Of a stretch of 64,000 bases of DNA, positions 23,629 through 31,776 are shown in pieces; within the stretch, counting starts at the first letter, position 1, and every line of letters begins with the position of its first letter. The stretch lies in contig JAZUPZ010000007.1 in NCBI GenBank assembly GCA_045605445.1, positions 1-64,000 of the forward strand, in the 5' to 3' direction. A program made the translations under genes and the position numbers. The notes under the pieces were generated by a model. That model searched no databases and was not told the DNA's origin. It saw only the letters and a list, made by a program, of their open reading frames with translations. The DNA comes from CAZMHL01 sp045605445. Its GTDB lineage: Bacteria; Bacillota; Clostridia; RGIG6154.

Positions 23629-24696
23629 TTGAAAATTATAGGCGGAGCTGTAATTTTTGAGGAATGTGATTCTCATTTTGTTGAAAAGTTTACATTCCCA
23701 AAGGCAATGGAAATAGTTCATAATTTTATCAGTACAAATTCCCATCCTTTTATTTTTGATACCTATCAGCTTTCTGATTTTATAAACGTAAGCAGAAAAA
23801 GGCTTTTTGTGCTTTCCCGCTTCAGGGAGGAGCACTATAAGGTTTTAAAAGTAATAAAGAAAAACGGGAAATACAGAACCCTTAAAATTCCCGATGAGGA
23901 GCTTAAAGATGTTCAGAAAAAAATCTTAAGGCAGATTTTGCTTTATTATGATGTTTCTGAATATGCAACGGCGTATGAGAGGGGCTCAACTCTTTATAAA
24001 AATGCCGTGGTTCACAAGGGCAAAAAATATCTTCTGAAAATGGATATTTCCGATTTTTTTGACAGTATAACCTCCGATATGGTTCACGACAAGGTGTTCA
24101 ACACAAAATATTTCCCAAAGCATATCGGCTCCCTGCTTACTCAGCTTTGCTGTAACGAGGGTTGTCTTCCTCAGGGAGCGCCTTCCTCACCGAAGCTTTC
24201 AAACATAGTTATGGCAGACTTTGACGGAGCCATAGGAAGATGGTGTTCAAAAAAAGGGGTTTCCTATACAAGATATTGCGACGATTTAACCTTTTCTTCT
24301 GATGAGCCTCTTTACAACGTTTATGTAAGAGTAAAATCAATGCTTGAGGAAATGGGCTTTGAGGTTAACGAAAATAAAACCGGATTTTTTACCAATGCCT
24401 GCCGCCAGAGCGTAACGGGACTTACCGTTAACGAAAAGGTGAGGGTTTCAAGGGAGTATAAAAGAAAGCTCCGTCAGGAAATTTACTACACTTTAAAATA
24501 CGGTCCTTCTGATGTTATCACAAAAGAGGATAAGAAGGAATTTGTGTTTTTCGGAGAACCGGAGATACAGACTTATATGGACTCACTTATAGGAAGAACG
24601 GCTTATGTTCTTCAGATAGAACCGGCGAATAAAAGCTTTGACGACTTTCTTAAAAAGCTTATAAAGCTGAAAAAAGAACTGAACAGGGAACAATAA
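23629..24696 (+). CDS. Retron reverse transcriptase
   Basis: 355 residues from TTG 23629. This start is chosen because AAAGGAGG lies 8 bp upstream, whereas the ATG at 23581 falls inside the a2 strand of the inferred ncRNA. Retron-specific features: NAVVH (125-129, the NAxxH motif), DISDFFDSI (139-147), QGAPSSPKLSN (182-192), the catalytic YCDD (216-219) and VTGLTV (262-267, the VTG motif). The N-terminal 45 residues are an extension before the usual LSDFINVSRKRLF start. There is no fused effector domain. Retron RTs make msDNA from their own RNA and act in phage defence with an effector, which is not obvious here. Confidence 0.92.
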   Translation: MKIIGGAVIFEECDSHFVEKFTFPKAMEIVHNFISTNSHPFIFDTYQLSDFINVSRKRLFVLSRFREEHYKVLKVIKKNGKYRTLKIPDEELKDVQKKILRQILLYYDVSEYATAYERGSTLYKNAVVHKGKKYLLKMDISDFFDSITSDMVHDKVFNTKYFPKHIGSLLTQLCCNEGCLPQGAPSSPKLSNIVMADFDGAIGRWCSKKGVSYTRYCDDLTFSSDEPLYNVYVRVKSMLEEMGFEVNENKTGFFTNACRQSVTGLTVNEKVRVSREYKRKLRQEIYYTLKYGPSDVITKEDKKEFVFFGEPEIQTYMDSLIGRTAYVLQIEPANKSFDDFLKKLIKLKKELNREQ

Positions 24697-24791
24697 AGCA
24701 ACAGGCAACGGTAAATTTTATAATAAACGGGAATATTGCGTAAAATTCACCCGAAATGTAATAAAATCTACAGAATTTTGACGTTAAAAGG

Positions 24792-24820
24792 TTGACAAAT
24801 ACGCTGTAAAGTGATATTAT
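24792..24820 (+). promoter_or_regulatory. Promoter of the small membrane protein gene
   Basis: TTGACA (24792-24797), 17-bp spacer, TATTAT (24815-24820), with a leader of about 25 nt. Confidence 0.88.
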
Positions 24821-24851
24821 AAAGTATATTATTTTCGGAGGTACGGAAAAG

Positions 24852-25091
24852 ATGACAGTTGTAAAATCAAATTTCAACACTTCATCTGAAGATGCAAAAA
24901 CTTTTGCACCTTGTTCTTGTGCTGCTGAAACAATGAATAATAGCGTTTTTTCAGGCATTGCTCTTGCAATGTCTGTTTTATTATGCCTTTGCCTTGTTAA
25001 TGTCCTTAGCATTTATGGCATAATTACAGGCATTATTATACTAAACATAATTACAGGAAACAAATATGAAAAGGCAAAGAGTTTAAGTTAA
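24852..25091 (+). CDS. 79-residue membrane protein of unknown function
   Basis: The start follows CGGAGG. The first 30 residues are polar with a Cys pair (CSC). Residues about 33-66 are continuously hydrophobic (one long or two short membrane segments, with VNVLSIYG in the middle). The tail is NKYEKAKSLS. I recognise no family. It has its own strong promoter and terminator, 155 bp after the retron RT. Small two-helix membrane proteins serve as effectors in one retron class, so it is a candidate, but separate transcription argues against it. Confidence 0.65.
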   Translation: MTVVKSNFNTSSEDAKTFAPCSCAAETMNNSVFSGIALAMSVLLCLCLVNVLSIYGIITGIIILNIITGNKYEKAKSLS

Positions 25092-25109
25092 TTTTGCAGA
25101 GTTATGATT

Positions 25110-25146
25110 TTGACGGTTTTGCCTTTTCAGGGTAAAACCGTTTTTG
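25110..25146 (+). terminator. Terminator hairpin overlapping a possible promoter
   Basis: ACGGTTTTGCC (25113-25123) pairs with GGTAAAACCGT (25131-25141), then TTTT: a good terminator for the small membrane gene. The same bases also read TTGACG (25110-25115), 17 bp, TAAAAC (25133-25138), a plausible promoter for the operon starting at 25162. Confidence 0.7.
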
Positions 25147-25161
25147 ATTGAAGGAGACAAA

Positions 25162-25956
25162 ATGGAAATAATTGATTTTCATGCACATATATATCCCGAA
25201 AAAATAGCAGAAAAGGCAGTTTCAAGCGTTGGCGAGTTTTATAATATTAAAATGGACGGCAGAGGAACGGCAAAAACTCTTATTGAAGAAAACAAAGAGG
25301 TTTCTGCTTTTGTGGTTCACTCGGTTGCGGTTGCGCCGAAAACCGTTGTGGCAATTAACGATTTTATTTCATCAGAATGCGAAAAACACAGCAATTTTTA
25401 CGGGTTTGGAACAATGCATGCCGATTTTGAAAACAAAATAGAAGAAACAAAAAGAATGGTTGAGCTGGGGCTTAAAGGCGTTAAAATTCATCCCGACACT
25501 CAGATGTTCAATATGGATGATAAAAAAATGTTTGAGCTTTACGATTTTCTCAGAGAGGAAAAAATCCCCCTGCTTATTCATTGCGGCGATTACCGTTACG
25601 ATTATTCTCATCCGAGACGACTTAAAAAAATTCTCAGACTTTTCCCGGGGCTTGTTGCCATAGGGGCGCACTTCGGCGGATGGTCTATGCACGACCTTGC
25701 TCTTGAATACCTGAAAGACGAAAATTGCTATCTCGACACATCGAGCTCCTTTTTCGTAATGGGAATGCAAAGGGCTAAGGAGCTTATAAGAATTTACGGC
25801 GCCGAAAGAATGGTTTATGGAACCGACTTCCCCATGTGGGACGGAAAAACCGAGCTGGAAAGATTTATGAGTATGAATCTTACCGACGAGGAAAATGAAT
25901 TGATTTTAAGCAGAAATGCTAAAAAAATATTAAACATTAAGGAGTGTAAAAAATGA
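25162..25956 (+). CDS. Amidohydrolase-2 family metal-dependent hydrolase
   Basis: 264 residues from ATG 25162 (AAGGAG upstream; the ATG at 25144 lies on the terminator tail). TIM-barrel hydrolase: DFHAH (His7, His9), GVKIHPD, LIHCGDYRY, AIGAHFGGW and YGTDFPMWD give the metal and catalytic ligands of the family, which includes decarboxylases such as ACMSD and 2,3-dihydroxybenzoate decarboxylase. The substrate cannot be read from sequence. Its stop overlaps the LeuA-like start by 4 bp, so it belongs to the 2-oxoacid cluster, perhaps as a decarboxylase or lactonase of a branched-chain intermediate. Confidence 0.85.
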   Translation: MEIIDFHAHIYPEKIAEKAVSSVGEFYNIKMDGRGTAKTLIEENKEVSAFVVHSVAVAPKTVVAINDFISSECEKHSNFYGFGTMHADFENKIEETKRMVELGLKGVKIHPDTQMFNMDDKKMFELYDFLREEKIPLLIHCGDYRYDYSHPRRLKKILRLFPGLVAIGAHFGGWSMHDLALEYLKDENCYLDTSSSFFVMGMQRAKELIRIYGAERMVYGTDFPMWDGKTELERFMSMNLTDEENELILSRNAKKILNIKECKK

Positions 25957-27341
25957 AAAAAATCAAAATCACAGACATTACTCTTAAGAAGCTTTCACAG
26001 GAACGTGAGACCTCTCTACTTTTCCGTGAAAAGACAGCTGTTGCCGCTTGTGCAGATGCGTTGGGAGTTGATGCTGTTGAAATAGCTCCTGTAAAAAATG
26101 TAAGAGAAGATACCATTATTTATAAAACAATTTCCCAGAAGGTTAAAAATGCAGCGGTTGCAATTCCCGTTGGTTTTACAACAGAAGAGGTTGCAGTTGC
26201 CTGGGAATGTGTTAAAGAGGCTGCAAAGCCCCGCCTTCAGGTAGAGGTTCCCGTTTCAACGGTTCAGATGGAATATACATATCATATCAAGGCTGAAAAA
26301 ATGCTTCTTAAAATTGCAGAGCTTGTAAAGGCTGCAAAGGAGCTTTGCGACGATGTGGAATTCTGTGCACTCGATGCAACAAGAGCCGATGAGGCTTTCC
26401 TTATCGCTGCGGCAAAAGAGGCAGAAGCACAGGGGGCAGGAATTGTTACAGTGTGCGACGATGCGGGAGCATTTCTTCCCGAAACTGTTGCAGAGCTTGT
26501 TTCAAAAGTTAAAGAGGCTGTAAGCGTTCCTGTTTATGCTCAGGTTTCCGATAAAATCAGCATGGGAGTTGCCTCCTCTGTTGCGGCAATCAGAAAGGGC
26601 GTTGACGGACTTAAATGTGCCATGGCGGGCAAAGACGTTGTTTCAACAGGCAGACTTTCAGATGCTATGACCGCCTGCACCGCTGAAATTGGCGCAGAAA
26701 CAAATCTTAACAATACGAAAATTCATGCAAGCACAGCTGATTTGCTGGCAAGCATTAACCATCAGGATTATGAAACCGACCCCACTGTAAGCGAAAAGAA
26801 GAAAATTCTTCTTGATTCAGAAAGCACTCTGGCTCAGGTAGCTCAGGCGGCTCAGGTTTTAGGCTACGACCTTTCCGATTCCGACTGCGGAAATGTTCAC
26901 AAAGCCCTTCTTAACATTTGTGAAAAGAAGGATGCCGTTGGTGCAAAGGAGCTGGAGGCTTTAATTGCAAGCTCCGCTATGCAGGCTCCTTCAACCTACC
27001 ATCTTGAAAGCTACACAACAAACAGCAGTAACCTTTCAAGCTCAATGTCTCAGGTTACCTTAAAGAACGGCGATGAAATCATCTGCGGTGTAAGCACAGG
27101 AGACGGCCCTATCGATTCAGCTTTCAGAGCAATAGAACAGTGTATCGGTCACCACTACGAGCTTGACGATTTCCAGGTTCAGTCGGTTACCGAAGGAAAA
27201 GAAGCTCTTGGCTCTGCGGTTGTAAAGCTCCGCAACAACGGAAAGCTTTACTCGGGCAACGGAATTTCAACCGACATTGTTGCCGCAAGCATAAGAGCAT
27301 ATATAAACGCTCTTAACAAAATAGTGTTTGAGGAGGCATAA
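25953..27341 (+). CDS. LeuA-like protein lacking the catalytic metal ligands
   Basis: 462 residues. The layout is that of 2-isopropylmalate synthase: a TIM barrel (about 5-290), a linker, and a LeuA dimerisation/allosteric domain (about 355-455). The barrel keeps DATRAD (141-146) and CDDAGAFLPE. The key residues are changed: the DTTLRDGEQ block reads TDITLKKLSQ (Lys12-Lys13 for Arg-Asp), the metal-binding His-X-His reads Ala-Gln-Val (196-198) before SDKISMGVASS, and the GIGERAGN loop reads MAGKDVVST. So it probably does not catalyse the Claisen reaction. A regulatory or scaffolding role, or new chemistry, is possible. It is coupled to genes on both sides. Confidence 0.82.
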   Translation: MKKIKITDITLKKLSQERETSLLFREKTAVAACADALGVDAVEIAPVKNVREDTIIYKTISQKVKNAAVAIPVGFTTEEVAVAWECVKEAAKPRLQVEVPVSTVQMEYTYHIKAEKMLLKIAELVKAAKELCDDVEFCALDATRADEAFLIAAAKEAEAQGAGIVTVCDDAGAFLPETVAELVSKVKEAVSVPVYAQVSDKISMGVASSVAAIRKGVDGLKCAMAGKDVVSTGRLSDAMTACTAEIGAETNLNNTKIHASTADLLASINHQDYETDPTVSEKKKILLDSESTLAQVAQAAQVLGYDLSDSDCGNVHKALLNICEKKDAVGAKELEALIASSAMQAPSTYHLESYTTNSSNLSSSMSQVTLKNGDEIICGVSTGDGPIDSAFRAIEQCIGHHYELDDFQVQSVTEGKEALGSAVVKLRNNGKLYSGNGISTDIVAASIRAYINALNKIVFEEA

Positions 27342-27349
27342 TGTAAAAA

Positions 27350-29809
27350 ATGAAAATTGTATTTTCGACAAAAAATGTAAACTGTGCATCTTTCATTAAC
27401 CTGTGCCGCTATGCTTATGATTACGGATTTTCCGGATTTGAAATATATGATGCTGTTAAAGAACGTAATCAGCATCACGACAGTATATTGCGACGCGAGC
27501 GCACAGCTGATGCAAAAAGAAAGCTTATTAACAGAAATCTTTCCGTTTCGGCGCTTCGTATGCCATATCCTGTTGAAAGTGCAGATACAACTTCGGAAAC
27601 GGTTTTAAAATATGTTGAAATGGCGGCATCCTCCGGCGTTTCATATGTAATAGTAAGAGTTGAAGAGGAAACTCCTTTTGAGGCTTTAAAGGAAAAGCTC
27701 TCAGCCGCAATTGCCCGTGCAGAGAAAAGCGACGTTGGAATTTTGTTTGAAACGGTAGGCTTTCTGGCAGATACGGAAAACGTAATTAAAATAATCAATT
27801 ATTTTTCTTCTGCGGCAATCGGCGCTTCCTGGAACGTAAGAGGAACTTACTTCGGAGCGGGAGAAACTGCAGAGGCTACAATTAAAACTCTCGGCGCATA
27901 TATAAAATATGTCCGTCTGGGAGATATGAAGGATTCAAAAACAGTTTTAATCGGCGAGGGAACTCTTCCCGTTGAAAATTTAATCAATGCTCTTTCCTCT
28001 CTTAACTTTGACGGATTCATCTGCGCCGCATGGAATGAAGATATTAACGATGCAGACATTGTTCTTACTCATTTTACAAACTATATCTCTTCCTTAAGCA
28101 GAGAAAAGAAGAGCTTTGAACACGCTTATTATAACAGAGCAAAAACAGGCACCTTTGTCTGGAAAAAATACGACGTTATCGATGCAACCTTCTCAGAGGT
28201 TTTAGATACAATGGCGGAAAAATATCCCGACCAGTATGCCTTTAAATATCCGACTCTTGATTATACAAGAACCTATGCTCAGTTCCGCCGCGATGTTGAC
28301 GAATGTGCCGCAGCCCTTATATCCCTTGGGGTAAAGGCGGGCGACCACGTTGCAATCTGGGCAACAAACGTTCCCCAGTGGTATGTAACCTTCTGGGCAA
28401 CAACAAAAATCGGTGCCGTTTTAGTTACGGTAAATACCGCATATAAAATTCACGAAATTGAATATCTTTTAAAGCAGTCTGATACTCATACTCTGGTTAT
28501 GATTGAATACTGCAAGGATATAAACTATAAGGAAATCATAAAAGAGCTTTGCCCCGAGCTTGAAAATCTTAATCCGGGCGATCCTCTTTACTCGAAGAAT
28601 CTTCCATTCTTAAGAAACGTAGTAACGGTAGATTTTTCAATGGAAGGCTGTCTTACCTGGGAGCAGATGCTTTCCCGCTCAGCCCTTGTTCCGAGGGAAG
28701 AGGTGAGAAGAAGAGCCTCTCTTGTAAAGCCCGACGATGTCTGCAATATGCAGTACACCTCGGGAACCACGGGCTTCCCCAAAGGGGTTATGCTTACTCA
28801 CAGAAACATTGTTAACAACGGTAAAACAATAGGCGACAGAATGGACCTTTCAACGGCAGACAGAATGATGATTCAGGTGCCGATGTTCCATTGCTTCGGA
28901 ATGGTTCTTTCAATGACTTCAATGATGACTCACGGCGGAACCCTTTGTCCTATTCCGTACTTTTCGCCGAAATCCTCTCTTGCCTGCGTAAACGACGAGA
29001 GAATAACCTGCTTCAACGGCGTTCCTACAATGTTTATTGCAATGTTTAATCATCCTGATTTTGCCAAAACCGATTTTTCTTATATGAGAACGGGTATTAT
29101 GGCAGGTGCCAACTGCCCTGCAGACTTAATGCGCCGCGCGGCAGATGAAATGAATATGAAGGAAATTATTTCCGTATACGGTCAGACAGAGGCTTCTCCC
29201 GGTTGTACCATGGGCGAGGTTAATGAAGATATTGACCACCGTGTTGAAACAGTCGGAAGTCCCTTCCCGGGAGTTGAATGTAAGGTAATCGACCCGGAAA
29301 CAGGCGAAGAAGTTCCCGACGGTGAAAACGGCGAATTCGTTGCAAGAGGCTTTAACATAATGAAGGGCTATTACAAAATGCCCGAGGCAACCGCTCAGGC
29401 AATCGACTCTGAAGGCTGGCTTCATTCGGGAGATATCTGCTGCAGAACTCCCGACGGCTACTACAAGGTAACCGGCAGACTTAAAGATATGATTATACGA
29501 GGCGGCGAGAATCTTTACCCCCGTGAAATTGAAGAATTTTATCTTACTCATCCGAAAATAAGAGACGTTCAGGTTGTGGGCGTTCCCGATGAGAAATACG
29601 GCGAAGAATGCTGTGCCTGGGTAATTCTTCACAAGGGTGAAAGTGCCGACGAAAACGAAATGAAGGAATTCGGAAACGAGTTTATTGCCCGTCATAAGGT
29701 TCCAAGATACTTTGTTTTTGTTGATGCCTTCCCAATGAACGCGGCAGGAAAAATTCTTAAATATAAAATGCGCGAAGAAGCAATTAAAATGTTAAAATTA
29801 AACGGTTAA
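27350..29809 (+). CDS. Fusion: sugar-isomerase-like TIM barrel plus AMP-forming acyl-CoA synthetase
   Basis: 819 residues with two domains. Residues 1-250 resemble xylose isomerase-like/AP endonuclease 2 barrels (hydroxypyruvate isomerase type): GFSGFEIYD, VEMAASSGVSYVIVRV, GILFETVGF, YVRLGDMKD, LNFDGFICAAW. Residues about 265-819 are a full acyl-CoA synthetase: YTSGTTGFPKGVMLTH (ATP loop), VYGQTEA, GWLHSGD, GRLKDMIIRGGENLYP and the C-terminal catalytic Lys in AAGKILK. The frame is continuous, so the fusion is real in this sequence. It activates a carboxylic acid to its CoA ester. What the barrel adds is unknown. The ribosome site GAGGAGG overlaps the end of the LeuA-like gene. Confidence 0.88.
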   Translation: MKIVFSTKNVNCASFINLCRYAYDYGFSGFEIYDAVKERNQHHDSILRRERTADAKRKLINRNLSVSALRMPYPVESADTTSETVLKYVEMAASSGVSYVIVRVEEETPFEALKEKLSAAIARAEKSDVGILFETVGFLADTENVIKIINYFSSAAIGASWNVRGTYFGAGETAEATIKTLGAYIKYVRLGDMKDSKTVLIGEGTLPVENLINALSSLNFDGFICAAWNEDINDADIVLTHFTNYISSLSREKKSFEHAYYNRAKTGTFVWKKYDVIDATFSEVLDTMAEKYPDQYAFKYPTLDYTRTYAQFRRDVDECAAALISLGVKAGDHVAIWATNVPQWYVTFWATTKIGAVLVTVNTAYKIHEIEYLLKQSDTHTLVMIEYCKDINYKEIIKELCPELENLNPGDPLYSKNLPFLRNVVTVDFSMEGCLTWEQMLSRSALVPREEVRRRASLVKPDDVCNMQYTSGTTGFPKGVMLTHRNIVNNGKTIGDRMDLSTADRMMIQVPMFHCFGMVLSMTSMMTHGGTLCPIPYFSPKSSLACVNDERITCFNGVPTMFIAMFNHPDFAKTDFSYMRTGIMAGANCPADLMRRAADEMNMKEIISVYGQTEASPGCTMGEVNEDIDHRVETVGSPFPGVECKVIDPETGEEVPDGENGEFVARGFNIMKGYYKMPEATAQAIDSEGWLHSGDICCRTPDGYYKVTGRLKDMIIRGGENLYPREIEEFYLTHPKIRDVQVVGVPDEKYGEECCAWVILHKGESADENEMKEFGNEFIARHKVPRYFVFVDAFPMNAAGKILKYKMREEAIKMLKLNG

Positions 29810-29827
29810 TATAAAGGAGAGAAAAAA

Positions 29828-30886
29828 ATGGATATTAAAATTACAAAAACAACTAATCCAAAAGCAAAACCAACAGGAAAATTAGGCTTCGGTAAAGTGT
29901 TTACTGACCATATGTTCGTAATGAACTACACCGAAGGTAAAGGCTGGCACGATGCAAGAGTGGTACCTTATGAAAAGCTTACTCTTGACCCGTCAGCAAT
30001 GGTTTTCCATTACGGTCAGGAAATGTTTGAAGGTCTTAAGGCTTATAAGGGCGCAGACGGAAAGGTAAGACTTTTCAGACCTGATATGAATGCAAAAAGA
30101 ACTAACGATACTAACAAACGTCTTTGCATTCCTCAGCTTCCCGAAGAAGATTTCGTAGAAGCAGTTAAGGCAGTAGTTAAGGTTGACGAAGACTGGGTTC
30201 CCACAGAAGACGGAACATCGCTTTATATCAGACCTTTCATTATTGCAACAGACGAATTTTTAGGAGTTGCTCCTTCAAAAACATATCTCTTTATTATAAT
30301 TCTTTCACCAAGCGGAGCTTACTATGAAAGCGGTCTTGCTCCCGTTGGTATCTGGATTGAAGACGACTATGTAAGAGCAGTAAGAGGCGGAATGGGCTTT
30401 GCAAAAACAGGCGGAAACTATGCAGCAAGCCTTGCAGCTCAGGTTAAGGCTCACGACGACGGTTATTCTCAGGTTCTCTGGCTCGACGGCGTTGAAAGAA
30501 AATATATCGAAGAGGTTGGCGCAATGAACATCTTCTTCAAAATTGACGGAAAAATCGTTACACCAATGCTCAACGGAAGTATTCTTCCCGGTATTACAAG
30601 AAACTCTGTAATTCAGCTCTGCAAAAACTGGGGATTTGAAGTTGAAGAAAGAAAGGTAAGCGTTGATGAGCTTATCGAAGCTCAGAAGAGCGGAAAGCTT
30701 GAAGAATGCTTCGGAACAGGTACAGCGGCAGTTATTTCTCCTGTAGGAAAGCTCCGTTATAAAGACGATGTTATGCTTATCAACAACAATGAAATCGGCG
30801 AAATCAGCCAGAAGCTCTATAATACCATTACCGGTATTCAGTGGGGCAAAATTGAGGATGAAAACAAATGGACGGTAGAAGTTTAA
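29828..30886 (+). CDS. ilvE: Branched-chain amino acid aminotransferase
   Basis: 352 residues, the longer fold-type IV form (BCAT type II). It interconverts Leu, Ile and Val with their 2-oxo acids using PLP. Seen: FHYGQEMFEGLKAYKG, RLFRPDMNAKR, the PLP lysine region GGNYAASLAAQ (lysine in FAKTGGNY), EVGAMNIFF, LNGSILPGITRNSV and FGTGTAAVISPVG. AAAGGAG lies ahead of the ATG. It overlaps the next gene by 19 bp and sits directly before the Vor genes, joining transamination with oxidative or reductive chemistry of the same 2-oxo acids. Confidence 0.95.
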   Translation: MDIKITKTTNPKAKPTGKLGFGKVFTDHMFVMNYTEGKGWHDARVVPYEKLTLDPSAMVFHYGQEMFEGLKAYKGADGKVRLFRPDMNAKRTNDTNKRLCIPQLPEEDFVEAVKAVVKVDEDWVPTEDGTSLYIRPFIIATDEFLGVAPSKTYLFIIILSPSGAYYESGLAPVGIWIEDDYVRAVRGGMGFAKTGGNYAASLAAQVKAHDDGYSQVLWLDGVERKYIEEVGAMNIFFKIDGKIVTPMLNGSILPGITRNSVIQLCKNWGFEVEERKVSVDELIEAQKSGKLEECFGTGTAAVISPVGKLRYKDDVMLINNNEIGEISQKLYNTITGIQWGKIEDENKWTVEV

Positions 30887-31560
30887 AAAGAATATCTGTC
30901 TTTGCAGGTCACTACGGAAGCGGGAAAACAAATATTGCGGTAAATTACGCAATAATGCTTAAGGCTGAAGGCAAGGAGGTTTCAATAACCGACCTTGACA
31001 TTGTAAATCCCTATTTCAGAACAAAGGACTCTCAGGAGGTTCTTGAGGAAAAGGGAATAAGGCTTATTTCTTCTCCTTATGCAAATACCAATGTAGATAC
31101 TCCTGCCCTCCCCGGCGATGCTTATACTGCTTTTGAAAACAGGGAAATGTATGCGGTTGTTGACGTGGGCGGCGACGACAGAGGCGCTCTTGCCCTGGGA
31201 AGATATGTTCCCCAAATGGTGGAAGAGAACAACTACGAAATGTTTTTCGTCATAAATAAACACAGATTTTTAACCTCCGATGCAAAATCAACGGTTGAAG
31301 TAATGAGAGAAATCGAAGAGGCGGCAGGGGTTAAGTTTACAGCAATAGTAAATAATTCAAACATCGGTGAGGAAACAACCAAAAAAACGGTTCTCGATTC
31401 CGTTGCCTATGCAAACGAGGTTGCAGAGCTTACCGGTTTAGATGTGAAAATGACAACAGTCGACCGAAGACTTTTCGGGGAACTGGAGTCGCAAATTAAA
31501 AATTTACAACCAATCGATTTGTATGTAAGACAATCCTGGTTGAGAAAAGAGGTAAAATAA
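30868..31560 (+). CDS. ParA/MinD-like P-loop ATPase
   Basis: 230 residues. Walker A is GHYGSGKTNIAVN (about 15-27), a deviant-type loop without the signature early Lys. ITDLDIVNPYFR acts as switch I, VDVGGDDRGALALGRY as Walker B, and VINKHRFL follows. No membrane or DNA-binding part is seen. ATPases of this type recur beside Vor genes in anaerobes and may help load iron-sulfur clusters or assemble the enzyme, but this is inference. It overlaps ilvE by 19 bp and the ferredoxin gene by one base, so it is tightly embedded. Confidence 0.8.
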   Translation: MDGRSLKRISVFAGHYGSGKTNIAVNYAIMLKAEGKEVSITDLDIVNPYFRTKDSQEVLEEKGIRLISSPYANTNVDTPALPGDAYTAFENREMYAVVDVGGDDRGALALGRYVPQMVEENNYEMFFVINKHRFLTSDAKSTVEVMREIEEAAGVKFTAIVNNSNIGEETTKKTVLDSVAYANEVAELTGLDVKMTTVDRRLFGELESQIKNLQPIDLYVRQSWLRKEVK

Positions 31561-31763
31561 TGGCAAAAGTTTCATTTAATGAAAATCTTTGTAAAGGCTG
31601 CGGACTTTGCGTAACAGCCTGCCCGAAGAAAATTGTGGAATTAAAAGATACTCTTAATGCAAAGGGTTACCGTGTTGCAGGCGTTGAAAAACAGAGCGAA
31701 TGCATTGGCTGTGCATTCTGCGCAACTATGTGTCCCGACTGCGTAATTACGGTTGAAAAGTAA
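31560..31763 (+). CDS. vorD: 2-oxoacid:ferredoxin oxidoreductase, delta (2x4Fe-4S) subunit
   Basis: 67 residues with two cluster motifs, CKGCGLCVTACP (about 11-22) and CIGCAFCATMCP (about 45-56), the classic bacterial ferredoxin pattern. In four-subunit oxidoreductases this subunit passes electrons between the TPP site and ferredoxin. It precedes the alpha subunit gene, whose ribosome site overlaps its stop. Confidence 0.93.
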   Translation: MAKVSFNENLCKGCGLCVTACPKKIVELKDTLNAKGYRVAGVEKQSECIGCAFCATMCPDCVITVEK

Positions 31764-31776
31764 GGAGGAAAAACAA

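Noticed and set aside
23086..24696. Group II intron or diversity-generating RT
   Set aside because: The RT lacks maturase and endonuclease domains and no template/variable repeat was seen. The NAxxH and VTG motifs indicate a retron.
25953..27341. LeuA-like gene as a pseudogene
   Set aside because: The full-length frame, both domains and tight coupling are kept. Changes are confined to catalytic positions, which suits a pseudoenzyme better than decay.
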